Shown here piece after piece: positions 19,952 through 30,898 of a stretch of DNA of 64,000 bases. The position numbers and the translations under genes were made by a program. Position 1 is the first letter of the stretch; each line of letters begins with the position of its first letter. The stretch spans positions 3,348,001-3,412,000 of the forward strand of contig NZ_CP067101.1 of the NCBI RefSeq assembly GCF_016616425.1, given 5' to 3'. The stretch is from Bradyrhizobium diazoefficiens (lineage in GTDB: Bacteria; Pseudomonadota; Alphaproteobacteria; Rhizobiales; Xanthobacteraceae). The notes beneath the pieces are model-generated. The model was not told where the DNA came from, did not search any database, and saw nothing but the letters and a program-made list of their open reading frames with translations.

Positions 19952-22900
19952 ATGAAATCAATCGAGTCGGCCACCTCGGGAGAAGGAGAACGCCGCGCCA
20001 TCCGCGGTTACGTTTCCCAGTACGCTATTGCCGCACGGGCCATCTATGAGCGAATTTGTTCGGGAGAACTTGCTTGGGTGGGTTTAGCGGATCGGTCTGC
20101 CGCCTCCTTTGACGATGTCGTTTTGGGACTTCCGGACCGAGTCATCGCTTATCAGATAAAATCTAAACGCGATCCAGAGTCCTTCAGTTTTGATACTGTT
20201 CTTCTCGGCGCTGACAAACTGCTGCAGAGACTCGTGGCCGCGTGGCAGAACTTGCGCGCTGAACATCCGGGCTACGCAATTGAATTGATCTTTCTAACAG
20301 CCGATATTCCTCGCCCAACTGATACGTTGGCGGAGAGAGACCGACCAAAAGCTTCATCGGCTGCGTTCTATCGCACACACCAAGCGCACCATAGAGAATG
20401 GTCCTCGGAGGACTGGGCCCGCACGGCATTCGGTAAATTTTGGAAAGATTTGCAGCGCGCGAGTGGATTGACCGATTCAGAGTTCACAGCCTTTTGGCAA
20501 TCGGTCGAATTTCAATGTGGCGCAACGCGAGTTGGCGCGGGCGCTTTGCCGGCGACGCTCTACGACCAGCAACGGATCGACCGCCTGACGGCGTTGTTGC
20601 CCGGTTTGGTCGCCGACGAAGCAGACAAGGACCGCTGGTTGGTCACCGAATTGCTCGAAAGGCTCAAGTGGCGGGAGCCTAAGAGCCTTGTCCATTCGCA
20701 CATCTTTCCTATTGATTCCGCCGTGCAATCAAACCCGACCACCGAGGACGCTCTTTCGCTCGCGCTCAGTTCGTTGGAGAAAGGGTATCTTAGCCTGCTT
20801 GGCCCGCCCCGGCAGCGGAAAATCAACGTTGTTACAAACCAGCCTTTTGCCAACTCCCAAGGCGGCCATCCTTCGGTACCTCGCCTTTGTGCCAGACGAA
20901 GGGCATGGCCTGGGTCGGGCTGAGGCGCTCGATTTTCTTCACGACGTGGTCAGCCAACTCAGTGATCTGGACGTCGGACAACGCATATTCCCAGGTGACA
21001 ATTTATCCGAGCTTCGATCACAGTTTGAAAGGCTGCTAGCGGCCGCGGCGCTTCGATATCAACGGGACGAAGTGAAGACGATTATTGTGATCGATGGCCT
21101 CGACCATGTTCCAAGGGAGGAAAGGCCGAGCCGGTCGCTACTAACAGAGTTGCCACTGCCCAATGCAATTCCGGCAGGCATTTTGATCCTGCTTGGTAGC
21201 CAGAAGCTAAACTTGGAGGGTCTTCCGCCTAGTGTAATCACCCAGGCTAGCGAAGTGGGGCGGCGGTTTGATATTGCTCCCTTACCAAAACAAAGCATCT
21301 TGGAGTTGGCTAAGCTAGCTAGTTTACCGACAGGAGTTGATCTCAATCGCTTTTACGAGGCTTCGGGCGGCCATCCACTTGCGGCACGCTATCTAATTGC
21401 GGCTCTCACTACTGCTTCGGAAGACGAAGCGGAAACGATCTTATCGAAGGATTTTGAACCGGGGAAAGATCTAAACGCGTTCTACGAACGTGCATGGAAC
21501 GAGCTGGCCAACGCCACGGAGGCAAGAGATGCACTGGCGTATATATCTTTGGTTGAGGGCTCCATCGCAGCAGTCGAGTTGGATAAGCTCGTCGGAATGA
21601 ACGGCACTGACGCCGCCTGGAAGACCGCAGGTCACCTGTTAAGAATGGACAAGATCGCCCGAATCTCAATCTTTCACAATAGCTTTCGGCTGTTCTTGCT
21701 TGATAAGACCAACGTGCGGTTCGGCCGACGCGACGACGAGCTTTTGCGCCGGCGCTATCGTTGTCTGGCACATATGGCGAGGGGATGTGGCGACACAGAC
21801 CCGCAACGGTGGCTCGAACTAAGGTATCGTGCACGCGCAAGAGATAGGGCCGAAGTGTTGGCCCTTGCGACCCCTGCGCGCTTTAGGGGGCACTTTATCG
21901 CGGGCCGCAATTCACGAGACATTCAGGATGACATTCGTCTTGCGTTCGCAGCGTGTGCGGAGACTCGCAACGCAGAAAAGCTCTTTGAGCTTATTCTCGC
22001 GCGCCACGAAATCGAAACGCGTTCATCTTCGATTGCCGTCGATGCCCTTCTAGACGCTTACATTGCGATCGGTAATCTCGAAAGAGCAAGGGTGCTTGTT
22101 AACGATGTCAATCTCACGGTTCCTGCATCCTTCAGGCTGGTTGATGCATACCTCGCTGCGGGTCGAATCGATGATGCGCGAGCTCTCTTCGAGGAGCTGG
22201 AGCCCGCAAATAAGCTGTATGGCGCAGAAACTGTCGATGACTTTCGTTTGGATGACGATTTATTGGAGTGGGCCGAACGTGCATTGGTGTTCCGAGAGCC
22301 CCGTCATTTGCTCGCCGCACTCGGGCGCCTGCGTTTGCGCGGGGGCGCGGCCATAGGGGAGCATTCGCTCGACGAAATCAGAGACCGCCTCAGGTTTATT
22401 GCTGCCTGCCATGCTTCTGAGAATGGATCGGTAGCGTCATTTCAGTCTACGATCGAGTCACTCTTAGTGCCGGAATCGATGCAGTCAGCACTTCGGATAA
22501 ATGCTGCTGAACAGGCGGTTGCGTTTGGCGATGATAATGCGGCTAGAATACATCTTGCTGCAGCGTGCATGGATACCGAGAGGCTTTCGGAGGACCGGCG
22601 ACAGAGCGCGGCATTGCTATCCCTGAATCTAGCGGATCCAGCTTCGGCCCTCAGATACTTCGAGGGGTTGGTTACTCCTGTCTATGATCGCGATAGCTTT
22701 AGCGAGCGCGGCGACAGAGAAACGCGGTCTGTTTTTAGGTACGCATTCATCGAAGCGGTCCTGGGGAAGGCTCCCTCCGCTCGCAGCTATCCATCTTCAG
22801 TAATGTTTGCGGCATTTCAACGGAAGTTGGAAGACATCGGTAGGTTGGCCGCTGAGGGATTCGCTGGCAAGCAGAAGGCGCCGGAAGTGGTTTGGCGCGA

Positions 22901-25900
22901 GTTGGGCGAATTGCTGGCGTTTATACAAGTAGAGCCCTCCCGCGGTAATTTTGACTCGGAACGCTGGAAACTCGAAAAGTCGCTTGGGCGAGTCGCAAGG
23001 ATTGTAATTTACACTGCACACCTTCATGGGAAGGCTGCGTTGGAGCGGACGGTTGCAGAAATCGATGCATTGTTAGCGCGGGCAGGCGCAGGCTTGCTCA
23101 GAGGCGCAGAGTTCCGGAAGGCGTATACGTTTGGGGTTTACGACATCGACCGTAGCACCGCGGCCGCAACGATGAGGCTCGAAGTAATCGCCAAGTTCGG
23201 CGGTGAGCAAACGCCGGAAGAGTACGTGCAGAACGTTGCTGAAGCGGCGGAAGCCTTCGCGACCATAGGTGCCTTAGACCGGGCAAAAGAACTTCTTGAG
23301 AATGTATACGAACACACGCTCGGCATCATCGCCCCGGCGAAGAAGGACGGGCAGTATGAGCTATGGCGCGATCTATACCGGCGCGCGTGTGCAGAAGATC
23401 CGAACGGAGCGGAGACGCGCATCAGATTCTTTAGTCGTTTGCTTAGCGGGTTATCCGACACCGTGGGACGAGGAGCCGCCGGTCGTGTTGCGGTGGATCA
23501 TCTAATCGAAGCGTCGCGATGCAGTCCTGAGCTTGGTGATGCTGTTAGCAAACAGCTTCAGGAGAGTGGCTTGTTGGAGTGGCCCTCTGTTCTTGGCGGG
23601 GTGCTGCTCGGTGTTGCACAGCGCAATGCCTCTATTGCGTTCGAGTGCGAGTGTATTTTCTCACGCCTAGCAATCCCGTTTATGGGTGATCTTGATGATG
23701 AGATTCTTTCCAAACTGCTAGAGGTCGCGCCCTCTGCCGATAGGAGGCGCATTCTTGGTCACTCGGTTAGATGTATTGAAACGGATGCCGATGTCGCCTT
23801 GCGCCGGCCGCTGCTTAATCGTCTCAACGATGTGGTAATAAGATATGGTCTCACCGTCCCCGAGGCTGTTCTTGAGAGATGGAAGTCGGAAGATGATCTG
23901 GGCGCTGGTTCATCGTCAGATGACGATCCGTTCGTTGGCGCAGCCTCGCTGGAAGAACTTCCAGAACTAGTATCCAAAGCGGGGGATCGCAATACCTACC
24001 GTGCCGTGGACGCCTTTCTTCGTCTGGCTCCCGGCGCTACGCTGGATCTCTTAAAGCGTACTGCATTATTGCCTGTCATTGCTGAAAACGATAGGGCGTT
24101 GCATGCTGTCGCCCTTGCGGCGCTATCGGCCGGCGACCTGGAGTATGTTCAGACCTTGCGGCACAAGCTTGAGGCGAAAGCTGTTGAGCATGGTTCTTGG
24201 GGAAGTTGGCAAAGCGGTGCCAAATTTCGGCTTTACAGCTTCTTGGTCGCACTCGAAGGAGAAGCCGCAAAAGTCAGAGCATTTGATCTGTTTGCGCAAG
24301 ATCTAGCGCATGGGCGGGAGTGGACCGTCTCCCTCTTGCCGAGCTTAGTCGATATTTTTGAACTACTGTCACCTCGTCCGTCTTGGAGCGGGATGTGGGA
24401 CACGCTAGCGGATCATCTACAACAATTTCGCGACTATCAATCGGGCAAGGAATTGGAGGTGCAAGGCCAGACGAGCGACGACGAACTGCTCGCTAACTTC
24501 ATCTTCGATGGGCTGAGTTTCGTGCTTCATGACATGTCTTGGCAATGCCGCCTAGCCGCGCAAGACCTCGCTGATTCTTCAAGAACAGGGCCGCAGATTC
24601 TTCGAAAGCTCCTTGAAAGGTTGGGGCGGGGCGAGGGTGACTTAAAGTTGGACGCGGTGCGAATTGCATGGGAGTCCCGAGATTGCACGGCGCTGCGGGA
24701 AGACCTCGTCTTGCTCGCCCAACGGATGGTTCAAGAAGACGATGTTGCCTTAGTGATGTTGGCTGCTCGGCTAGGAGAGTTTCTTGGAATTGAGCTGGAC
24801 CTACCTGATCGACCACTCCCAGCCTATTATTCCTTGAAGTTTCCGGAAGACACGCAAGCTGACGCATTTGATAAGCCAAGCGGATATTCGGAAGTTAGCG
24901 CAGGACTTTGGACTGAAGATTACCATTCTTGGACGTGGCCGCTGCGGCGCCCTCTAAGGCTGTTGAGCGTTGCCTCGCGGTTTGACCTTTCTACTTTGCG
25001 GCGGAGGACCGGGGAGTTCATGCGTCGCAATGGGGGGCGAGTCTGTTTCGGGCCAGAAGCCGTTGAAGCACGCAATCGTACTCTACGGCGCCTCGAGCTT
25101 CAGGCGACTTATCGACGTCTTCCAGTGGTGGCCGCTCTTCGTGCCTTTCGACAACTATGCTGCGAGCTGGCAAGCGCAGGAGAATGCTATCTGCCGGCTC
25201 TTCCTCAGCTTGCGAGCGAAGCCGGCGGCCCGGCTTATCTCATGCGAACGTTCGAAGCCCAACCAAGGCCTCGCTTCATAAAGAGGTCACTAATTAGCAG
25301 TGCGTTTGGAACGGACGAAGTGGCGGCTTGGCGAGAAGCAGGCGAAAGCGCAGCAACATGGCCTTCGCTCGACGATGATATAGTCATAGTCGCAAGCGTT
25401 GCCGAGTTCGATCGAATTTCCTACCGACACAAACGGATAGAGACGCGATTATTGCTAAGACGCGATGAGCCGGTCCTGGCTAGCGAGTTCCTCGTCGGAC
25501 TTGCCGATTTGCCGATGATCGAGGTTATGGACGGGTTAGTAAAGAGATATGAGGGGATTGCTGACGGCGGTATAGCTTGCGTTCGCGAAGATATTGCCGG
25601 ATCAATTCCGGACAACTTGCTCGTGCTATGCCCAAACTTGGCCGCGCAGGTTGGACTCAGCCATCATCCCGGTAATCCGTTCGCATACACCGACAATACT
25701 GGTGCTATTGCTGTTCAGACCATTTGGTGGCGTGACGGAGGGGTTGCACGCTATGGCGCTGACCGTTCAGTTCGCGGACGAGGAAGTGTTGTGTTGGCTA
25801 CAAAGAGAGCGTTCGACATCGTGAAGTCTCATCTTGGGAGACAACGATATGCTCACGTCTGGCGCAGCAGCACTGATGATGAGCGGCCAGCTCATTCGAC

Positions 25901-25934
25901 TACGCAGCAATTTGTCAGAGTTATATCAGATTGA
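19952..25934 (+). pseudogene. Large nuclease-STAND NTPase (Avs-like defence candidate), split by a frameshift in Walker A
   Basis: Two overlapping open frames (19952-20923 and 20688-25934) are one gene. Joining them by skipping one C in the CCCC run at 20807-20810 gives a 1,993-residue protein with a perfect Walker A, GPPGSGKST (284-292). Residues 1 to about 200 look like a PD-(D/E)xK or Cap4-like nuclease (D54/D55, then Q68-x-K70 in AYQIKSK). The NTPase has Walker B IIVIDGLDH (about 377-385) and the STAND winged-helix motif GGHPLAARYL. The remaining 1,450 or so residues are mostly helical, repeat-like sequence. This is the architecture of Avs and related anti-phage sensors. GC is clearly lower than in flanking genes. 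Whether the frameshift is real, a sequencing error or programmed is unknown. Confidence 0.75.
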
Positions 25935-26126
25935 ACTACGGCACACGCGGAGTCTATTCTCCACGGTGTTGTCTAGCTCGTGGGTGCGATGGCCCAAGGG
26001 TTAGCCTCCAGCTCAACGCACGAAGCGAAGCAGTGCTTTGCCTGCAGGTTCCCGCGAAAATTGTCGGTTGAGACCGCGGCTAGGCCGGCCGTGACAAGCC
26101 TAGCCAGTGCGGAGACGGCGCAGCGC

Positions 26127-27059
26127 CTACCGCCACCTGCGGTGCAGCCACAACCACTGCTCCGGATGCTCGCGCACCCAGCTTTCCACCACGTTGGTGA
26201 CGGTCTGGGTCGTGCCCTGGATGTCGATCTTGCCTTCGGCATCGCGCACCGGCTGGATTTCTTCCGTCAGCTCGGCGCGGAAGCGAAAGCCGGGCAGGCG
26301 GATGATGCGCACGCCGTGGATCGGGCATTCGACCTGGCGGAGCAGGCGCGCCAGCATCGGATTGGCGCGGGTCTTGCGGCCGAAGAAGGTAACCTCGACG
26401 CCGCCGGTCAGATACTGGTCGATCAGCATGGCGACGTGCTTGCCGTCCTTCAGCGCCTGTGCGAGCCGTAGCGGCGCGTCGCGACCTGCCGGGATCAGCG
26501 TGCCCATATTGACCTGTCGCATTTCCTGGATGATGCGATCGGCAGACGCGATGTTCGGCCGGCGATAGAGGATCGCAGTGTCCAGCCCGTGCGCAACGGC
26601 GGCGAGCGCAGGCAATTCCCAGTTGGCGAGATGCGCGGCGAAGATCAGCGCCGGCTTGCCGTCTTCGCGGATGCGGTCGAATCGTTCGATGCTGCTCTGG
26701 GGCAATTCGATCCGGCTGGTTTCCGGGTGGGCACGATCGTAATCCCAGACGTGGTCCATATGGGCGAATTCGGCGCCGACGCGTCCGAGATTGTCCCACA
26801 CGCCCATCAGGATCTGTTCGATCTCCACCGCAGACTTCTCGGGAAAGGCGGCGGTGAGGTTGGCGCGGCCGATGCGATGCTCGCGCAGGCGCGGGCCGAT
26901 CGTCCTGGTGACGCGCGCGAAGAAATCCGAGGTCTTGACCGGGTCGAAATAGCGCGTGGTGCGCAGCATGCCGACGGTGGCCGCGCCGATCAGGCTTCCG
27001 CCGATCGACTTGGCAGCTTCCCGCGCGCGGGCCTTCGTCCTCGCCGGAAGCAGCGCCAT
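26127..27059 (-). CDS. lpxXL: Lipid A VLCFA acyltransferase (LpxL/HtrB family)
   Basis: A 310-residue membrane-associated acyltransferase of the late LpxL/HtrB type. The catalytic H-x4-E motif is H143-E148 in AAHLANWELPALA, and the DQYLTGGVEVTFFG stretch is typical of the family. Its position as last gene of the acpXL operon points to transfer of the long (C26-C28 type) hydroxy fatty acid from AcpXL to lipid A. The ATG at 27059 was chosen, 8 bases after the fabF1XL stop; the longer open frame overlaps that gene. Confidence 0.88.
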   Translation of the reverse strand: MALLPARTKARAREAAKSIGGSLIGAATVGMLRTTRYFDPVKTSDFFARVTRTIGPRLREHRIGRANLTAAFPEKSAVEIEQILMGVWDNLGRVGAEFAHMDHVWDYDRAHPETSRIELPQSSIERFDRIREDGKPALIFAAHLANWELPALAAVAHGLDTAILYRRPNIASADRIIQEMRQVNMGTLIPAGRDAPLRLAQALKDGKHVAMLIDQYLTGGVEVTFFGRKTRANPMLARLLRQVECPIHGVRIIRLPGFRFRAELTEEIQPVRDAEGKIDIQGTTQTVTNVVESWVREHPEQWLWLHRRWR

Positions 27060-27067
27060 GCGTTCGG

Positions 27068-28345
27068 TCAGGCCGGTTCGCGGGTCAGGATCAGCGAGGC
27101 GTTCTGGCCGCCGAAGCCGAACGAGTTCGACATCACCGCGGTGACGCGGGCATCGCACGCCTTGTTGCCGACCACGTTGAACAGGATCGTGGGGTCCGGG
27201 GTCTCGTAGTTGATCGTCGGCGGAATGCGCTGGTGCTCGAGCGTGAGCAGCGAGAAGATCGCCTCGACCGCACCGGCCGCCGAGATAGTGTGGCCGACCA
27301 TCGACTTGTTGGACGTTACGGGAATCTTCTGCGCGAGCTCGCCGAACACGGCCGACGTCGTGTTGAACTCCATCTTGTCGTTCTCCGGCGTCGCAGTGCC
27401 GTGCGCGTTGATATGGTCGATCTGGTCCGGCGTCATGCCGGCATCGGCCAGAGTCTTGTTCATGCAGCCGATGATCGGCTTGCCGTCGGGCGAGGAGCGG
27501 GTGCGATGAAACGAATCGGTGAGCTCGCCGCAGCCGGCGATCACGCCGAGGATTTTTGCCCCACGCGCGACGGCGGCCTCGTAGCTCTCGAGCACGAGCG
27601 CGCCGGCGCCTTCGGCCATGACGAAGCCGTCGCGGTTCTTGGAGAAGGGACGGGAGGCCGCCCGGGGCGGATCGTTCTGGGTCGACAGCGCCGAGAGCAG
27701 CGAGAAGCGCACCATGGCTTCAGGATTGACCGTGCCGTCGGTCGCGACGCACAGCGCGGCGTCGGTCTCGCCGCGGCGGATCGCCTCGACGCCGAGCTGG
27801 ATCGACGTCGCGCCCGAGGCGCAGGCCGTCGACAGCGAGATCGGCGAACCCTTGGTACCGAAGGTCTCGGCGAGATGCGCGGCCACCGAGCCGAACATGA
27901 AGCGGTGGTGATAGGCGCTGTACTTGCCGCCGCCGGAGATGCGCAAGAGATCGTCATAGGTGAAGTCGGGCTTGCCGACGGCGCGGCCGAGCTCGCGGCG
28001 CTGCGGCCATTCGACCTCGACCGGTGCGACCGCGAGGAAGAGGGGCCCCGGAAAATCGGACTTGGCGCCGATGCCGGCTTGCTCGAGCGCTTCCTGCGTC
28101 ACCAGCTCAGCCATCCGTTCGGACAGGCCGGTGGAAGAGAACGGATCGACGCTGACGAAATCGACGGTGCCGGCCATCGTGGTCTTCAGGCCGTCGACCG
28201 GAAAGCGCGTGATGGTGCGGATGCCGGATTCGCCGGCGACGAGCTTCGCCCAATTGTCGGTCTTGCCGGCACCGAGCGAGGTCATGATGCCCATGCCGGT
28301 GACGACGACGACGGGGCGCCCGAGTTTGTCGCGTGGTGCAGTCAT
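27068..28345 (-). CDS. fabF1XL: Beta-ketoacyl-ACP synthase, VLCFA type
   Basis: A 425-residue condensing enzyme that elongates acyl chains on the special carrier AcpXL. The Cys-His-His triad is intact: C175 in STACASGAT, H315 in NAHGTATPEND and H352 in MVGHTISAAG. The ATG at 28345 gives the normal N-terminus (RPVVVVTGMGIMTSLG). It stands between fabF2XL and lpxXL, the order known from Rhizobium leguminosarum, except that the dehydrogenase adh2XL normally found between fabF1XL and lpxXL is absent. Confidence 0.92.
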   Translation of the reverse strand: MTAPRDKLGRPVVVVTGMGIMTSLGAGKTDNWAKLVAGESGIRTITRFPVDGLKTTMAGTVDFVSVDPFSSTGLSERMAELVTQEALEQAGIGAKSDFPGPLFLAVAPVEVEWPQRRELGRAVGKPDFTYDDLLRISGGGKYSAYHHRFMFGSVAAHLAETFGTKGSPISLSTACASGATSIQLGVEAIRRGETDAALCVATDGTVNPEAMVRFSLLSALSTQNDPPRAASRPFSKNRDGFVMAEGAGALVLESYEAAVARGAKILGVIAGCGELTDSFHRTRSSPDGKPIIGCMNKTLADAGMTPDQIDHINAHGTATPENDKMEFNTTSAVFGELAQKIPVTSNKSMVGHTISAAGAVEAIFSLLTLEHQRIPPTINYETPDPTILFNVVGNKACDARVTAVMSNSFGFGGQNASLILTREPA

Positions 28346-28364
28346 GTCGATCCCCCCGGGTGAG

Positions 28365-29570
28365 CTAGCCAACTGCCTCGACCAGCGCCATGCCTTCGCC
28401 GCGCCAGTGTCCAGCTCCCACCACCACGATCTGGGTGGGCGCTCCTTGCATTTCAATCTCGGTGCCCGTGGAGTCGTTCGGCGGGAACAGCGCGCCGCGC
28501 GAGATCGACAGCGCGGCGAGTGCGATGCCGAGCGGGAATTGCGTCTCCATGGTGTGGCCGAACATCGTACCGGTCGAGCGTACCGGGAAGTCGGCGTGAG
28601 CCTTCAGGAAGCCGCGCTCTTCCGAGGTTGCGGGCTCCGCACCGGTCGCGCCCGTTATGATCGCGCCCTTGCCCTCGCGTTTGGGCAGCTTGGCCCAAAG
28701 CTGCTCCAGCGTCGCGGCCATGTCGCCGGGCTGCTTGCGCCGGGCGAGGTCGGCGACGACGCTCGACAGTCTTGCGAATGGCTTTGCACCGCGCGCTTGC
28801 GCATGCGCCTTCGACTCCAGCACCAGGAACGCGCCGGCCGAGCCGAGCGCGAAGCCGGCGTGGTCCTTGCGTGCCCACACGGGAGCGAATTTGTCCTTCA
28901 GGTTGAAATCGCCGAATTCATAGAGGACCATCAGATCCTTGCGCTCGCCATTGTGCGAGCCGCCGACCAGCGCGATGTCGCTCTCGCCCGAGGCGATGCG
29001 CGCAAGCGCAATGCGGGCGGCATCGGCGCCGGCGACCTCTTCGCCCATGAAGGTGCGCGAGGTGCCGCCTAAGCCATGCACAATGGCGATGTTGCCGGCG
29101 AGCAGGTTGGAGAGCTGGGCCAGGAACAGCGTCGGCCGTAGATCGCCCATCAGCCGTTCATTGAGGAAACCGGGCGCGTTCGCCCCCTTGGCCTCGGCCG
29201 TCAGGACGCCGGTGTCTACGTTGAGATCGCGCTCGCCGCCGCCGGCGGCGACCACCATGTCGATCTTCGACAGGATGTCCTTGTTGCCCTTGATTCCGGC
29301 TGAATCGAGCGCAAGGCCCGCGGCATAGGTGCCGATGCGCTGCCAGGCTTCCATCTGGCGCTGGTCGCCCTTCTTGGGGATCTGGCTGTCGAAGGTAACG
29401 GGCATCAACGGATGCACGATGTAGGGTGCAAAGCCCTTCTCGTCGACATTGATGCGCTTCTCCTGAAGCGCGGCCCAGTTGGCGTCCAGGCCCTCGCCGA
29501 GCGAAGTGGCAAGCCCAATGCCGGTGATCCAGACTTCAGTCTGGCCGGGCTTCGAAGCAGTCTCAATCAT
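28365..29570 (-). CDS. fabF2XL: Beta-ketoacyl-ACP synthase-like protein without catalytic Cys, VLCFA type
   Basis: A 401-residue thiolase-fold protein related to its neighbour FabF1XL. At the place of the nucleophilic Cys it reads VHGLGGTSR (about 164-172), and I see no cysteine anywhere in the protein. The later FGHTMETQFP His segment is kept. This is the pattern of a chain-length factor or decarboxylating partner that would work as a heterodimer with FabF1XL. Start and fabZXL stop overlap by 4 bases. Confidence 0.88.
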   Translation of the reverse strand: MIETASKPGQTEVWITGIGLATSLGEGLDANWAALQEKRINVDEKGFAPYIVHPLMPVTFDSQIPKKGDQRQMEAWQRIGTYAAGLALDSAGIKGNKDILSKIDMVVAAGGGERDLNVDTGVLTAEAKGANAPGFLNERLMGDLRPTLFLAQLSNLLAGNIAIVHGLGGTSRTFMGEEVAGADAARIALARIASGESDIALVGGSHNGERKDLMVLYEFGDFNLKDKFAPVWARKDHAGFALGSAGAFLVLESKAHAQARGAKPFARLSSVVADLARRKQPGDMAATLEQLWAKLPKREGKGAIITGATGAEPATSEERGFLKAHADFPVRSTGTMFGHTMETQFPLGIALAALSISRGALFPPNDSTGTEIEMQGAPTQIVVVGAGHWRGEGMALVEAVG

Positions 29571-30037
29571 GGCGATACGGCCTGTTGCGGGAAGCCGATG
29601 CGCTTGGCGAACGCGTCCATGTAGCCGCGCATATCCGCATTGGGGAAGGGGATCAGCGTGAAGGTGAGCGCCGAATTGGCGCGCAGCTTGCCGCCGACCC
29701 TGATCTTGGCTTCGGTCATGGCATAGCCGGAGCCTTCATAGACAAGGCTCGCCTCGATGCTCATGAGATCGCCGGGATAGACCGAGCCGCGGACCTTGGC
29801 CTCCTTCACGGCGGCAAGGATCGGCATGCGCTCAAACTTGAACACGCCGAGCTGAAGCCAGCCCGAGGCCTGCGCCATCGATTCGATCAGGAGCACGCCG
29901 GGCATCAATGGGTAACCCGGGAAGTGCCCTTCGAAGACGGTGCTCTCCTTCGGGACCTGCGCTTCGACGACAATCGTCTTCTCGTCGACCTTGAGGTCGA
30001 CGATGCGATCGATCATGTGGAAGTATTCGAGTTGCAT
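29567..30037 (-). CDS. fabZXL: 3-hydroxyacyl-ACP dehydratase, VLCFA type
   Basis: A 156-residue hot-dog fold dehydratase. The FabZ active-site helix is conserved: H38 in FEGHFPGYPLMPGV and E52 in LLIESMAQASGWL. It would remove water from the 3-hydroxyacyl-AcpXL intermediate during very-long-chain synthesis. The ATG at 30037 (MQLEYFHMID) was chosen over the longer frame, which runs into the acpXL coding sequence. Confidence 0.9.
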   Translation of the reverse strand: MQLEYFHMIDRIVDLKVDEKTIVVEAQVPKESTVFEGHFPGYPLMPGVLLIESMAQASGWLQLGVFKFERMPILAAVKEAKVRGSVYPGDLMSIEASLVYEGSGYAMTEAKIRVGGKLRANSALTFTLIPFPNADMRGYMDAFAKRIGFPQQAVSP

Positions 30038-30047
30038 GGCCGCGCGC

Positions 30048-30335
30048 TTAGGCGGTCGCGCCCTTGGCCGCAACCAGTTCGTCGATGCGGGCGCACAGGT
30101 TCTTCAGCACGAAATACTGCTCCGTCGTCGCCTTGCCGTCGTTGACCTCCTGGGTCCATTTTTCCAGCGGCAGCTTGATGCCGAACTGCTTGTCGATCGC
30201 GAACGCGATGTCCAGGAAATCGAGGCTGTCGATGCCGAGATCGTCGATGGCATGGCTATCGGGGGTGATCGTGTCGCGCGGGATGTCGCAGGTTTCAGCG
30301 ATGATCGTGGCGACCTGATCGAATGTGGAGGACAT
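30048..30335 (-). CDS. acpXL: Acyl carrier protein for very-long-chain fatty acids
   Basis: A 95-residue acyl carrier protein. The phosphopantetheine attachment site is S37 in GIDSLDFLD. It is longer than housekeeping ACP, with the insert [19 protein letters not shown] characteristic of AcpXL, which carries the 27-hydroxyoctacosanoate-type chain for lipid A. An in-frame GTG lies directly before the ATG. It is the first gene of the minus-strand operon acpXL-fabZXL-fabF2XL-fabF1XL-lpxXL. Confidence 0.93.
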   Translation of the reverse strand: MSSTFDQVATIIAETCDIPRDTITPDSHAIDDLGIDSLDFLDIAFAIDKQFGIKLPLEKWTQEVNDGKATTEQYFVLKNLCARIDELVAAKGATA

Positions 30336-30556
30336 CACTAAGCCTTTGATATATTGCGGATATTTGTCATATTGTCCAGAGTGGCACGGTGGGTGGGCAT
30401 CGCGCCCCTGATGACGCCCTCAAACCCCCCTCTGGCCGGGTCGGAAGCCCGTATATCGGAGCGCCGCCCTGAGTTCAATGGAGCCGGACAGGCGAGGGGA
30501 GGGGCTGGGGATGCCCGCGGGAGCCCACTCCGCCGGCGCCGACAGGCGGATCGAGC

Positions 30557-30898
30557 CTAGATATGCGGCGTCGTGATCTTGACGCAGTCCCGACGGCCCA
30601 TCAGCACGCAATCCTGAGTCCGGCGCAGGTCCGCAATGCTGACCGCGAGCCAAATTCCGATTGCGGTCAGCGCGATGGTGAAGGCCAGCGCTGCGATGTT
30701 GGCGAGCATGCGATGGCGGAAATCGTCTGGCTCGGCGCGGGGCTGCTCGTAGCGCGACAGGTCGAGCGGTTCGGGGATGGTGCGCAACGGCTGCACGGTA
30801 CCGCTGTCGCGGTGAAGCGCCGGGGGAGGCGAGGTGCGCGGCCTGAACTGGAGCACCCGGTGCTCATCGTCAGAGCTTATGGGCCGCTGGGTATTCAT
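30557..30898 (-). CDS. Hypothetical single-span membrane protein
   Basis: 113 residues. The N-terminal 60 are polar and proline/arginine-rich (likely disordered cytoplasmic). About residues 66-90 form one hydrophobic helix (ANIAALAFTIALTAIGIWLAV), followed by a short tail with two Cys (DCVLMGRRDC) that may sit in the periplasm. No enzymatic motif is visible. Divergent from the ParB-like gene and upstream of the acpXL operon on the same strand. Confidence 0.65.
   Translation of the reverse strand: MNTQRPISSDDEHRVLQFRPRTSPPPALHRDSGTVQPLRTIPEPLDLSRYEQPRAEPDDFRHRMLANIAALAFTIALTAIGIWLAVSIADLRRTQDCVLMGRRDCVKITTPHI

Noticed and set aside
20807..20810. Programmed frameshift as the firm explanation of the split gene
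   Set aside because: A CCCC run alone is not a known slippery signal and no stimulating structure was identified; kept only as one option.
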